Shown here piece by piece: positions 23,666 to 33,100 of a DNA stretch of 64,000 nucleotides. Both the position numbers and the translations under genes were made by a program. Below the pieces are notes generated by a model. That model did no database searches, was not told the origin of the DNA, and saw only the letters and a list, made by a program, of their open reading frames with translations. Origin of the DNA: Polluticaenibacter yanchengensis (GTDB lineage Bacteria > Bacteroidota > Bacteroidia > Chitinophagales > Chitinophagaceae). Each line of letters starts with the position of its first letter. Position 1 is the first letter of the stretch. The stretch is taken from the NCBI GenBank assembly GCA_027854065.1, contig JAQGEF010000015.1, positions 34,974 to 98,973 on the forward strand, in the 5' to 3' direction.

Positions 23666-25024
23666 ATGGCCTGGAAGAAAAATATATTAGAAACCATCGG
23701 GAACACCCCTTTAATACAGCTAAATAAAGTAACCAAAAATCTACCTTGTACCGTATTGGCAAAAGTAGACTACTTTAATCCCGGCAACAGTATAAAAGAC
23801 CGCATGGCTTTAAAAATGTTAGAAGTAGCCGAGCAGGAAGGAAAAATAAAACCGGGCGGCACCATAGTAGAAGGCACCAGCGGAAACACCGGTATGGGGC
23901 TTGCGTTAGCAGCCGTTGTAAAAGGGTACAAATGTATTTTTGTAACCACCGATAAACAAAGTAAAGAAAAAGCAGATATCTTAAAAGCCGTAGGTGCCGA
24001 AGTAATTGTTTGCCCAACCAATGTAATGCCGGAAGATCCGAATAGCTATTACAGCGTCGCCAAACGCCTGGCAACAGAAATTCCCAATTCTTTTTATATG
24101 AACCAGTACGATAACCTGGCAAACCGCCTGGCGCATTACGAAAGCACAGGCCCGGAGATATGGGAACAAACCGAAGGCAAAATTACCCATCTGGTATGCA
24201 CCGCCGGCACAGGAGGCACCATAACGGGGACCGCTCAATACCTCAAAGAAAAGAACCCCGATATAAAAATCTGGGCAGTAGATGTTTACGGAAGTTTACT
24301 CACCAAATATTTCAATACGGGTGAGGTAGATATGAACGAAGTTCATCCATATATCAGCGAAGGTTTTGGAGAAGATTTTGTACCAAAGAATTATGACATG
24401 AGCGTCATCGATCAATTCACACAGGTAACCGATAAAGACGGTGCCGTATTAGCCCGGAAAATAGCCCGTGAAGAAGGTTTGTTTTGCGGCTATAGTGCCG
24501 GAAGTTGCCTGCAGGGCCTCATGCAGTTAAAAGATTCCCTCAAACCAACCGACCTGGTTGTATGTATCTTTCACGATCATGGCAGCCGTTATGTAGGCAA
24601 GATCTACAACGACCAATGGATGCAGGAGCGCGGCTTCCTGGAAGTAAAAACATTCAGGGATATAGTAAACGGCAGAAATTCCCAAAAACTATTAACCATT
24701 GCGCCAAACGATACCGTAGCGGACGCCATCGCCTTAATGGAAAAATTTGACATCGAAAATCTGCCGGTTTTTGAAGACGGCAATAATACCGGTTCTATCA
24801 GCCAGCAGGGATTATTCGGTAAATTGTTAAGCAATGCCGACATTAAAAATCAGCAGATAAAAACAGTACAGGAAAAAGCATATCCTGAGGTCGCCATCGA
24901 TACCCCCATAGATCGCTTAAGCAATCTGATCACAAAAGATAATGGCGCTGTATTGGCAAAAGATGAAGCCGGTATGTACCAGATCGTCACAAAATACGAT
25001 GTAATAAAAAGCCTGTCAAAATAG
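23666..25024 (+). CDS. Cystathionine beta-synthase with CBS domains
   Basis: A PLP enzyme of the cysteine synthase/CBS family that condenses serine (or O-acetylserine) with homocysteine or sulfide. The PLP lysine is Lys44 in NPGNSIKDRMA, and the phosphate loop EGTSGNTGMG is at residues 69-78. TAGTGGTITG follows the active-site helix. After the 320-residue catalytic core, residues about 335-450 form two CBS domains (VADAIALMEKFDIENLPVFE and the repeat ending TKYDVIKSL) that probably sense an adenosyl ligand. There is no N-terminal heme-binding extension. The 452-residue size matches bacterial cystathionine beta-synthase, and the CBS pair favours it over plain CysK. It stands alone. Confidence 0.88.
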   Translation: MAWKKNILETIGNTPLIQLNKVTKNLPCTVLAKVDYFNPGNSIKDRMALKMLEVAEQEGKIKPGGTIVEGTSGNTGMGLALAAVVKGYKCIFVTTDKQSKEKADILKAVGAEVIVCPTNVMPEDPNSYYSVAKRLATEIPNSFYMNQYDNLANRLAHYESTGPEIWEQTEGKITHLVCTAGTGGTITGTAQYLKEKNPDIKIWAVDVYGSLLTKYFNTGEVDMNEVHPYISEGFGEDFVPKNYDMSVIDQFTQVTDKDGAVLARKIAREEGLFCGYSAGSCLQGLMQLKDSLKPTDLVVCIFHDHGSRYVGKIYNDQWMQERGFLEVKTFRDIVNGRNSQKLLTIAPNDTVADAIALMEKFDIENLPVFEDGNNTGSISQQGLFGKLLSNADIKNQQIKTVQEKAYPEVAIDTPIDRLSNLITKDNGAVLAKDEAGMYQIVTKYDVIKSLSK

Positions 25025-25034
25025 GATTAAAAAT

Positions 25035-25064
25035 AAAAGCACCAACTTTCAAATTGGTGCTTTT
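25035..25064 (+). terminator. Terminator after the cystathionine synthase gene
   Basis: An 11-bp perfect stem (25035-25045 with 25054-25064; AAAAGCACCAA with TTGGTGCTTTT) and an 8-base loop are followed by ATATTTTT. It begins 11 bases after the stop codon. Confidence 0.8.
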
Positions 25065-25100
25065 ATATTTTTGGGCTATCATCCATTGTGCAAAAATCAT

Positions 25101-25238
25101 CTGCGGTCCGGCGTGCTTATGGCTCCGCTTACGCTCGGTGTATTTTTTGCAGGAGAAGTCCTTTATTGTTATTTCACCATAGTCATCCTGCAAAAAATAC
25201 ACTGGCTCGTACCTCGCCACCAACGCATACCGCAGCCA
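25101..25238. repeat. Intergenic palindromic element, copy 2
   Basis: A 17-bp perfect inner inverted repeat (25138-25154 with 25186-25202; GTGTATTTTTTGCAGGA) is flanked on the left by GGTCCGGCGTGCTTATGGCTCCGCTTACGCTCG and on the right by ACTGGCTCGTACCTCGCCACC followed by ATACCGCAGCC. The same two flanks and inner arms reappear in inverted orientation at 50636-50764. The remaining DNA to 25455 holds no gene or motif that I can identify. Confidence 0.75.
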
Positions 25239-25455
25239 TTCTTCATTTAAAATACAATTGTACTGACTGATTCACCTGATTAGTATCCTCTAATAACAGG
25301 CCGGTAAATAACACAGATATAATATGCAACTGTTCGTAGGATATTCCAAAAATCAGCCCCAATCAGTAGTTATATTATCCTGCTTCATCAGTAGGAATAT
25401 ATTCAATCTGTATAACTAAAGCCAAATTGCTCAAAAAGGTTCAAAACTATAATAA
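25239..25455. other. Gene-free A+T-rich stretch
   Basis: About 215 bases separate the repeat element from the end of the DUF6089 gene. No clear promoter, hairpin or small gene is visible. Together with the terminator and repeat element it makes up a 430-base gap between two genes pointing at each other. Confidence 0.35.
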
Positions 25456-26373
25456 CTAATAACATTTAACCTGTTTCAGTATTCTTCGTCTCTCAGCCTT
25501 ACTTCCTGCTCCGTTGCCGCCAAAACTATTACTAAAAATCTTGCCGAAAATAGATTCACCATTGCCGTTATTAATAGCAAGTCCTAACGTAACACCCAGG
25601 AAATAATACCAGTCTTTCAGTTTAGGATTGCCCCTTCTGATGCCCTCATTCGGGTACACACGGTTTGGAAAAATTTCATCAGAACGGAAAGCCAGTTGCA
25701 CCGTTTCAAGGCCACGGTTATTCAGCAATGCATTATAATCCGCATAAAAACCGCTCACATCATCAAGGTAATCAGAAAATGCGTAAGTATGCCTGAATTC
25801 AGCACCAATATTTACCAGGTCGCTCATGTAATATTTAATACCCAAACCATAAGGAATACTAATTTGAGTCAGTTTATAAGGCTTTTTCTCCGGGTACTCA
25901 GCCAGGCCCTGACCCTCAGTTCCCAGAGGTTGCAGATAAACAGTATTGCCATTCCTGTCAGTGGTATAAGGGTTAAATTTGAATACCCCGACCCCCGCAA
26001 AAAAATAAGGCGTCACCTTACTCGATTCCTTGGATAACAACCGGTATTCCAAACCCAGGCTAAATTCGTGAATTTTAGTTTGAAAACTCAGGTTACGGTA
26101 TTTCAGTTCATTCTTATTATCCTTATCGCTCCCCGCCACATTACCGTAAGAATAACCCGACCGGATAAAAAAATGCTCATCCAAAGCAAATTTTGCAATA
26201 GCACCAAAAGCCGCATGGCTGTTTTTAACCGTAAAAATCAATGGCTGAAGGTCACCCTGGTAATTAGACATCCCCATAAATACATCCACATCAATTCTTT
26301 GCGATCTTAGTTGCGTAACTGGAAATGCAGATAATAAATAAATAAGAAACAGGATCCTTTTAATATTATTCAT
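25456..26373 (-). CDS. Outer-membrane beta-barrel protein, DUF6089-like
   Basis: From ATG 26373 this is about 305 residues with a signal peptide (MNNIKRILFLIYLLSAFPVTQLRSQ). The mature part alternates short hydrophobic strands with polar turns (FFIRSGYSYGNVAG, IHEFSLGLEYRLL, TPYFFAGVGVFKFNP, ISIPYGLGIKYYMS, NIGAEFRHTYAFSDYLDDVSG, YYFLGVTLGLAI), a small outer-membrane barrel. The pattern matches the DUF6089 group in Bacteroidota. The tail is basic (KAERRRILKQVKC). The longer frame to 26418 adds residues before the signal peptide. Function in this family is not established. Porin-like proteins with the same layout are often tied to gliding or secretion, but nothing here shows it. Confidence 0.75.
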   Translation of the reverse strand: MNNIKRILFLIYLLSAFPVTQLRSQRIDVDVFMGMSNYQGDLQPLIFTVKNSHAAFGAIAKFALDEHFFIRSGYSYGNVAGSDKDNKNELKYRNLSFQTKIHEFSLGLEYRLLSKESSKVTPYFFAGVGVFKFNPYTTDRNGNTVYLQPLGTEGQGLAEYPEKKPYKLTQISIPYGLGIKYYMSDLVNIGAEFRHTYAFSDYLDDVSGFYADYNALLNNRGLETVQLAFRSDEIFPNRVYPNEGIRRGNPKLKDWYYFLGVTLGLAINNGNGESIFGKIFSNSFGGNGAGSKAERRRILKQVKCY

Positions 26374-26446
26374 GCTTATAAAAACTGTAATTAAGTAACT
26401 TAGGATAAAAAACTTCAAACGCGTTATTCAGAGTTATATTTTACGA

Positions 26447-27178
26447 TCACTTCTTTTGAGCAATAATAATCAACCTGTCAGATAGCTCATCATCAAACTT
26501 TTCCAGCTTATAATTGCCAAAAAGTGCCACAATCTCTAATCCGACTTTCGAAAACATCAGTTTGAAATCATCCAAACCAAACTTAGACACAGATTCACTA
26601 TAATTAAAATTCTCGTCCCCGTCTTTAATATGAATATGCTTTAAAAAATGAGTGTCCGTCACCTCTTTCTTAATAAGGTAGTCCACGTTATTAATTGTAA
26701 TCGACATTTCTTTAATTAACTGCTTTTCGGTTTTAATAACATTTAAGTAGTCTATTACAAAAATGCCGCCAGCTTTTAAAGAATTTTTTATATTGTTCAA
26801 AGAGGTAATGTGTTCTCTTTGAGTTTTAAAATAACCAAAACTCGTAAACAGGTTCACAACAACATCAAAATAATTGATCCAGTAAGGCTGGCGCATATCC
26901 TGTACGTAAAAATGTAAATTGTCGTTTTCGTACTGCTTCGCCTCAGTAATAAAATAATTACTGTAATCAATACCAATAACTTTCAAACCCTGGTTATAAA
27001 GTTCAACGGCATGCCTGCCCTTGCCACATGCCAGGTCCAGCACTCTTGCACCATTTTTTAACTGTAAATGGCTTACAAGATTTCTGATAAAAGTGTTTGC
27101 TTCAGTTTCGTTACGTTTAAAATATAAGTCGTGATAATATGGCGTGTTAAACCAATCTTTAAACCATTCATTCTCCAT
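26447..27178 (-). CDS. Class I SAM-dependent methyltransferase
   Basis: About 243 residues. Motif I is VLDLACGKGRHAVELYNQG, motif II around FYVQDMRQPYW, and motif III DVVVNLFTSFGYF, followed by GGIFVIDYLN. The N-terminal WFKDWFNTPYYHDLYFKRNE is typical of a widespread family of bacterial methyltransferases without known substrate. The promoter box at 27206-27213 predicts an mRNA start near 27199, which rules out the ATG at 27208. Starts at 27190 and 27178 both fit; I give 27178 because the conserved segment begins there. It is divergent from kynA but has no other link to it. Confidence 0.85.
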   Translation of the reverse strand: MENEWFKDWFNTPYYHDLYFKRNETEANTFIRNLVSHLQLKNGARVLDLACGKGRHAVELYNQGLKVIGIDYSNYFITEAKQYENDNLHFYVQDMRQPYWINYFDVVVNLFTSFGYFKTQREHITSLNNIKNSLKAGGIFVIDYLNVIKTEKQLIKEMSITINNVDYLIKKEVTDTHFLKHIHIKDGDENFNYSESVSKFGLDDFKLMFSKVGLEIVALFGNYKLEKFDDELSDRLIIIAQKK

Positions 27179-27205
27179 TTGTCCCGGCATTATAAATTTA
27201 ATTGG

Positions 27206-27213
27206 CAAATTTA
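27206..27213 (-). promoter_or_regulatory. Promoter -7 box of the methyltransferase gene
   Basis: On the minus strand this is TAAATTTG, an exact match to TAnnTTTG. Its position excludes the longest reading frame (start at 27208) and supports a start at 27190 or 27178. Confidence 0.55.
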
Positions 27214-27330
27214 GTACCTTACACTCAATGTTAATGAATTATACGGGTATAAATGAATACTTGTTTCAATCATTCATTTATAAACTGTAAGTTTGTTAGC
27301 ATATTTTGGTTTGATTAAGAAAATAAAACA

Positions 27331-28398
27331 ATGAGTGCACCGCAGTATTATCCCGATTATTTAGAATTAGATAAGATATTAGATGCCCAGCATCCTGTAA
27401 GCTATATGGAAGGCAATGAGCCCGCCCATGATGAAATGTTATTTATCATCATCCATCAGGCATATGAATTATGGTTTAAGCAGATATTGTTCGAAGTAGA
27501 TTCTATCATAGGTATTATGTCCAAAGGGTCTATTAACGATAATTCCCCGCATTTGCAAACCATAACCCATCGCATCAACAGGATCAATACCATCCTCAGG
27601 TTACTCGTACAGCAAATGGACGTTATGGAAACCATGACTCCGATGGACTTCCTGGACTTCAGGGATTTATTACGCCCGGCTTCAGGTTTTCAAAGCTGGC
27701 AATTCAAGCTGCTGGAAGCCAAACTAGGTTTAAAATATGAACAGCGCTTTGGTAAACAATATTATACAAGCGTATTAAAACCGGAATATACCAAATTAAT
27801 AAAAGACGCCGAAGCAAGCCCTAGCTTACTCGAACTTATTAATACCTGGCTGGAAAGATTTCCGTTATTCAACCAGGCAGAAAAGTGGGAAGGATTCGAA
27901 ACGGAACATGAATTAACCGATGAAGATGCTTTTATTAAAACATACAGGGACAAACTAAAAGAAAGCCTGGCAGAATCTGAGTTAGATAACTTAAAAGCAT
28001 TTGATAGTTTCATAGGATTTGATAACACTGAGTCATCGTCAGAAGAAGTTAATTTGCTATCACCAAAAGCCAGGAAAGCCGCCTTATTTATAATGATCTA
28101 CAGAGGTTACCCGATGCTCCAGTTACCATTTCAAATCTTACAAAGCCTGTTAGATACTGATAACCTTATGAGCTCCTGGCGATACAGGCATATAAATATG
28201 GTACGAAAAACAATTGGCCATAGGGTAGGTACCGGAGGAAGTACCGGTAAAGTTTACCTGAAAGGCGCTGCTGATGCACATTTTATATTCAGGGAAGTAG
28301 CACAGTTAACCAGTTTCTTAATAGAAAGAAAACATTTGCCAAAGCTACCTGCCAAAATAGAAGAAACATTAGGGTTCAGGCCATTTACGAATGCCTGA
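27331..28398 (+). CDS. kynA: Tryptophan 2,3-dioxygenase
   Basis: This heme enzyme opens the indole ring of tryptophan to N-formylkynurenine, the first step of the kynurenine route. The 355 residues are all helical, as in the family. PAHDEMLFIIIHQAYELWFKQ at the N-terminus and SGFQSWQFKLLEAKLGLK are the substrate-side helices. GHRVGTGGSTGKVYLKGA near the C-terminus is the TDO signature loop over the active site. The N-terminal YLELDKILDAQHP is also conserved. No other kynurenine gene lies nearby, so the pathway genes are scattered. The VOC gene follows by 42 bases. Confidence 0.95.
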   Translation: MSAPQYYPDYLELDKILDAQHPVSYMEGNEPAHDEMLFIIIHQAYELWFKQILFEVDSIIGIMSKGSINDNSPHLQTITHRINRINTILRLLVQQMDVMETMTPMDFLDFRDLLRPASGFQSWQFKLLEAKLGLKYEQRFGKQYYTSVLKPEYTKLIKDAEASPSLLELINTWLERFPLFNQAEKWEGFETEHELTDEDAFIKTYRDKLKESLAESELDNLKAFDSFIGFDNTESSSEEVNLLSPKARKAALFIMIYRGYPMLQLPFQILQSLLDTDNLMSSWRYRHINMVRKTIGHRVGTGGSTGKVYLKGAADAHFIFREVAQLTSFLIERKHLPKLPAKIEETLGFRPFTNA

Positions 28399-28440
28399 TA
28401 AGCGTAACCGGTTCATTGTAGAATAGTAAAAATATAACTG

Positions 28441-28791
28441 ATGCTGACAGCAATTCACCCCAAACTACCAATGAGAAATAAACAGGAAACATTGGCATTT
28501 TATAAAAAAGTGGGATTTGAAGTTCCCGGTGACGACTATCCCGACTATTTAATAATAGAAAAAGATGCTGTTGAATTGCACTTTTTTCAATTTAAAGAAC
28601 TGGACCCTCTGGAGAATTATGGACAGGTTTATATCCGGGTAAAGGATATAGATCAGTTTTATAATGACCTGGTAAATAGAAACGTAGCAATTCATCCTAA
28701 CGGTGCATTAGAAAACAAGCCATGGGGGCAAAGAGAGTTTTCACTTCTTGATCCCGATAACAACCTTTTGACCTTTGGAGAAAGCGTTTAA
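28441..28791 (+). CDS. VOC-fold (glyoxalase/bleomycin-resistance-like) protein
   Basis: A 116-residue single-domain VOC protein with two beta-alpha-beta-beta-beta units. AIHPKLPMRNKQETLAFYKKVGFEV is the first and VYIRVKDIDQFYNDLVNRNVAIHP the second, followed by KPWGQREFSLLDPDNNLLTFGE. It matches bleomycin-resistance-protein-like members, which bind ligands or metal. The His and Glu positions typical of the metal site are LHFFQ and LTFGE. It is not shown to give drug resistance. It is probably co-transcribed with kynA (42 bases), but no substrate link can be inferred. Confidence 0.8.
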   Translation: MLTAIHPKLPMRNKQETLAFYKKVGFEVPGDDYPDYLIIEKDAVELHFFQFKELDPLENYGQVYIRVKDIDQFYNDLVNRNVAIHPNGALENKPWGQREFSLLDPDNNLLTFGESV

Positions 28792-29130
28792 CAGGCATTG
28801 CAAAATTTTAACAATAAAAAGCAACAATAAATATTTTTTATTTTTTTGGCTAACTTTATTAGCTAGTTTACAATAAGATAGAGTAGAAGTAAGGGTAAGC
28901 GGGCGCCAGATAACTGTTAATTAGAGGATGAATTGGTAATTTTTCTTATTTTAGCATTATCTTTGCTAACTGTTATACGTTAAATAACTAATCACACACA
29001 CGATTTTTTTAATACACGGTTTACATTCTTTGGCATAGTAATGCCTCTGATTTTATAGGCCCAAAAATAAATACTAAAGATTGATCACACTGAAAAGCAA
29101 TCAATTGGAAGTATGAAGATAGACTAGAAA
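28792..29130. other. Intergenic region and long leader of the RlpA-like gene
   Basis: This 339-base region has an exact TAnnTTTG box (TATCTTTG, 28958-28965). If that is the promoter, the mRNA leader before the ATG at 29131 is about 160 bases, long for this genome. I see short repeats such as TGGCATAGTAATGCC (29032-29046), a weak palindrome, but no known riboswitch or leader peptide. Confidence 0.4.
28958..28965 (+). promoter_or_regulatory. Candidate -7 box upstream of the RlpA-like gene
   Basis: TATCTTTG matches TAnnTTTG exactly and faces the RlpA-like gene. No clear -33 TTTG is visible at the right spacing. Confidence 0.4.
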
Positions 29131-29547
29131 ATGGAGAAACAGACTACAAAAAGAGTTTCGTTTTTAACGTTACCTTTTTTAATTTTATTCAGCTTTGCTT
29201 TAAATACTTCTTTTGCGAGAGACAAAAACGAAGTCGTTAAAGCAGAAACAAATACCGGTTTAGCTAGCTGGTATGGTCCTAAATTTCATGGTAAAAAGAC
29301 AGCTACAGGTGAAGTCTATAATCAACACGGATTATCCTGTGCCAGTAATAAGTATCCTTTAGGAACACTTCTGAGAGTGACCAACATGAAAAACGGGAAA
29401 ACGGTAGTAGTAAAAGTAAATGACAGAATGCATCCAAAAGTGAAACGTTCTGTGGATTTATCAAAAGCAGCTGCCCAGGAACTTAACATGATTAAGACAG
29501 GCGTTACTACTGTACAGATCGAGGTTATTACACCTACTGTATTATAG
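29131..29547 (+). CDS. RlpA-like double-psi beta-barrel protein
   Basis: The 138-residue protein has a signal peptide ending NTSFA and then the double-psi beta-barrel of RlpA: LASWYGPKFHGKKTATGEVYNQ, the CASNKYPLGTLLRVTN segment and VKVNDRMHPKVKRSVDLSKAAAQEL. The catalytic-type Asp is in VNDR and the HG/TASGE-type loop is in GKKTATGE. In Pseudomonas the full-length RlpA cuts naked septal glycan strands. This one lacks the SPOR domain, so whether it acts at septa is uncertain. It is probably periplasmic. A hairpin terminator follows directly. Confidence 0.88.
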   Translation: MEKQTTKRVSFLTLPFLILFSFALNTSFARDKNEVVKAETNTGLASWYGPKFHGKKTATGEVYNQHGLSCASNKYPLGTLLRVTNMKNGKTVVVKVNDRMHPKVKRSVDLSKAAAQELNMIKTGVTTVQIEVITPTVL

Positions 29548-29578
29548 AAAAAAGGGATTGAATTTCAATCCCTTTTTT
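29548..29578. terminator. Terminator between the RlpA-like gene and the cupin gene
   Basis: A 15-bp stem (29548-29562 with 29564-29578; AAAAAAGGGATTGAA with TTCAATCCCTTTTTT) with only a single central base, so the real loop opens a few base pairs. It starts right after the RlpA-like stop codon and lies just before the convergent cupin gene end, so it can serve both. Confidence 0.75.
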
Positions 29579-29585
29579 ATTTGTA

Positions 29586-30077
29586 CTATCTTCCAAAATC
29601 ATCCTGCACTCTTACAATATCATCTTCATTACTAGGATTATTTACATCCGTATGCTGCCATATTTCAGCCACGAAGCCCCAGCCGTCCAGGCCAATCAGG
29701 CGGTGTCTTTCTCCCTGCTTTAATTTTATAATATCTCCCGTATTTAAAGTATGCTGAATTTTTTCAGTATCATCATCGCTGGTAATGACACCTACGGTAC
29801 CACCAATGCATTTCCATATTTCTGCACGTCTGTGATGATACTGCCAGCTTAAACGTTGAGCCGGTGCTACCAGGAGAATTTTCGGGCTTAATTTTTCAGT
29901 AATCTGAATCTCACCAAAGTCTTCACCGGCAAAAAACTGGCCGGCAAACTTTTCCACCTGTGACTCATCCAATACAAAAAAGCCACCCCAGGGCCTGCTG
30001 TCATCCTTATTCACAACATTATAGCCCCAGTTATTTAACTTTAGTTGAATTTCTTCAAATGCTTCCTGTTTCTGCAT
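29586..30077 (-). CDS. Cupin protein, phosphomannose-isomerase type II-like
   Basis: A 163-residue cytoplasmic cupin. The core reads SPKILLVAPAQRLSWQYHHRRAEIWKCIGG, where YHHRRAE holds the metal-binding His and Glu residues of cupin motif 1, then LNTGDIIKLKQGERHRLIGL (motif 2) and WGFVAEIWQH. This agrees with the C-terminal cupin of type II mannose-6-phosphate isomerase, without the nucleotidyltransferase domain. It probably isomerises or binds a sugar phosphate. The N-terminal 60 residues (PWGGFFVLDES) match the same group. It is 59 bases downstream of the giant alpha-2-macroglobulin gene on the same strand, without an obvious functional link. Confidence 0.75.
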   Translation of the reverse strand: MQKQEAFEEIQLKLNNWGYNVVNKDDSRPWGGFFVLDESQVEKFAGQFFAGEDFGEIQITEKLSPKILLVAPAQRLSWQYHHRRAEIWKCIGGTVGVITSDDDTEKIQHTLNTGDIIKLKQGERHRLIGLDGWGFVAEIWQHTDVNNPSNEDDIVRVQDDFGR

Positions 30078-30136
30078 ACTTATTTACAATTACAATTAAA
30101 AAGCTAAAATACAATTAGTTTTAATAAATTCAGATA

Positions 30137-33100
30137 TTATGGGGTAATGGTAACATTTTTTAAATTTTCACGCCCAAAGAAAGTAGGGTAGTACATCAAT
30201 TTTACATCTGCCGGGTTCAATGTGAAATTACCGGTATATCTTACTTCCAAAGGAATAGAAATCATCTCTTCACCAACATTCAGTTTTTCGTAAAACAATA
30301 CCACTCTGTCGTAAAAATACTCACGGTACGGAAACCGGTTCGGTTTAGATTTGAAAACACAACCAGCCGGCACCGGTACTTCAACCATTACATATTCCGC
30401 ATATTTTTTCGCATTGATTTTTACCTGTAAAGTCGCCTGCTCACCGGATTTTAACGTAAATCCCTTACCGGAAGACAGAATTGTATCTCTATCCTGTATA
30501 AAAACAGAAGAAACGGCAAATAAACTATCAACCCGTTCCGGCTCAGGGTTCCAGGTATTCTGATACATGCTCAGGTATATTAAGCCCTGCCCGGATTTAG
30601 AGATAGAACTGTTCTCCGTATATGGAACCTGGGTATATACCGGGAACCGGCTAAAAGTCTGGTTATTGATCTGTACCATCGCATTAGACTTATTATCGGC
30701 AGTAGCACTTATCGATTCATTCAAAATAGCTTCAGTAACATCAGCTTTCTCAACGGTATTTCTAAAATACAGGTACCTGGATTTATATCTTAAAAAGTAT
30801 TGAATGATTCTCAGGACCTCATGTTTGTAAACAGGATGGTTTTTCAGCGTTTTGTAGGCAAGCAAACTCGTTGCGATTTCATTGTTTTGCCAGAACCAAT
30901 GATTCTCGCCCCAATGCCATTCCCCCAATACCCCGCTTTTTTTCCTGTCCATAAGCCGTTTAATGTCAGCATCGTTATTAATGCGGGCATTCTGTTTAAT
31001 ATTAGCAAGCAACCAAAGCTGGTATTCACTCAAATCTTTAGAGTTCAATGTATCAGTAAATGACTGGTACGGGTAAACATGATTCTGCTCAGCCAAAAAT
31101 TGCATGATAAACAATCTCTCAGAAAGCGAAATATTTTTATCCAGTTCATTTTGAAGCATTAAAAAGCCATTGCGTTTCGCAGTATTTATATGATAGCTGC
31201 TATCCAGCTGCACCAAAGCCTGCAATACTTTTACTGTCATCAGGCTGGATGCTTCACCCGATTCCCACCAGGCCCAGCCACCATTGAACTGTTGGAACTT
31301 CAATAACCGGTCAATAAGTTTTGGCAGCTCATCATTTACTCTTTTGGTTAGCTTAGCCGGAATATCGATATGTTTTGACAACGTTTTAATATATAAATAA
31401 CCGCGTACTTTACTGGCTGTTTGTTCCATACAGGCATACGGGTAATCTACCAATGACTTCAATTCGTCAATTAAAACATTCAGTACATTATTTTCAATTG
31501 ATATATTAATAGGAACGTTTTCATAAGCAGCTTTAAAATTGAAGCTACTGTCACCCTTCAATAAATAAAATGCACCTTTTGACTCTTTGACACCAACCGG
31601 TAAAACAGGGATTTTGCGTTGCTCACCATCACTGCTACCTTTAAGCGTTTGCACACTGAAAACTGTCTTAACAGTATCAGTTTTCAGTGGTGCTTTAAAA
31701 CCCAGGTATTTTGTAAAAGCATCATTGGAGTTAATAGCAATATTGCCTTCATTCACCAGTTGGCCATTCACAGAAAATTGCGTTTTCACACTTTGAATGT
31801 CCGCAGTATAATTCATCGCTTTACCTACTAACGTAACGCTATCACCTGTTAAAAGAAATTGAGGCGTACTCAACAAACCCTGGATACTTTTGAAAGCTTT
31901 GGTAGTAGAGAATGCCCGCCCATATTTACCACCTTTTTTCGCAGCATAAATAATATTTTGCCAGCTGGTAATATTCTCAGGATATTGAACCGGAATTTTA
32001 ACCTCACCTTTCGCATCGGTTACCTGGTTCGGTGCCCAGTAACCATTATCCCGGAATACAGTTCTTATAACCGGCCCACTATTGCCATTCCTTTTAGTAT
32101 TTACAATCACTACACCATTGGCAGCACGTGCCCCATATATAGAGGTAGCCGCCGCATCTTTTAGTATGTTTATTTCAGCAACTGATTCATCAATGCCCAA
32201 TGGCAGTTTATCAACCAGAACACCATCAACAACGTAAAGCGGACTATTTTCTCCCGAAAGTGATGATGCGCCACGAATCTGAATGATTGATTCTGCTCTG
32301 GAAATATCGTTTACAACCACCCCGGCAACGCTTCCTTCCAGCATATTTTCTGTAACTCTGATAGAAGAGGCTGCCATGCTGAATTTTTTTGTTGTACCAT
32401 ATCCAATAACCACAACATCGTCTAAATTATTATCGTAGTCATAATTAGATAAATTGTTGGCACTAACATACAATAAGATCTGTTTGTTTAAACTTTCAGT
32501 TTTGCCGGTTTTTATGAGTGTTGAAGAATAATTATATCCAATAAAACTACTTTCCAAATGATATTCTCCTTCTTTTACCCTAAATTGATACCTGCCATAT
32601 TCATCTGTTACTTTCCTCATACTGGCATTGCCATTTTTAGATTTCAGTATTACGGAAGCGCCTTGCAATGGCGTTTTGGAGTTTGCATCTGATACCTGGC
32701 CATATATTATAAAAGGCCCTTCTTCCAGTTGCGTCATTTTAATTGTTGTATCAGGCAACGGAGGTTTATTATTTTGATCATGTAACCATTTGTTGTATGC
32801 TACAATGGCATTGACCAAAGTATTTGCTGCTTGTTTGTTTTTAAGTTCAAATGCCTGTAAAGTAGTACCGTATGGTTTTACAATAATATTCGGTAGCTCA
32901 AAGTAGTTGTCCTTATAAGTGATGGCAATTATCGAATATCTACCAGGTTTAAGATTATGTACTTTAAGTGTTTTACCACTGTAAATTTTATGGTATTGAA
33001 TATTGGAATCAGATACAATAATGGTGTACTTGATACTAGAATCCGTGTTCCAGTTTAACTGCAGCGTGCCATTATTTTTTTCTGTATAGTAGTTATTGTT

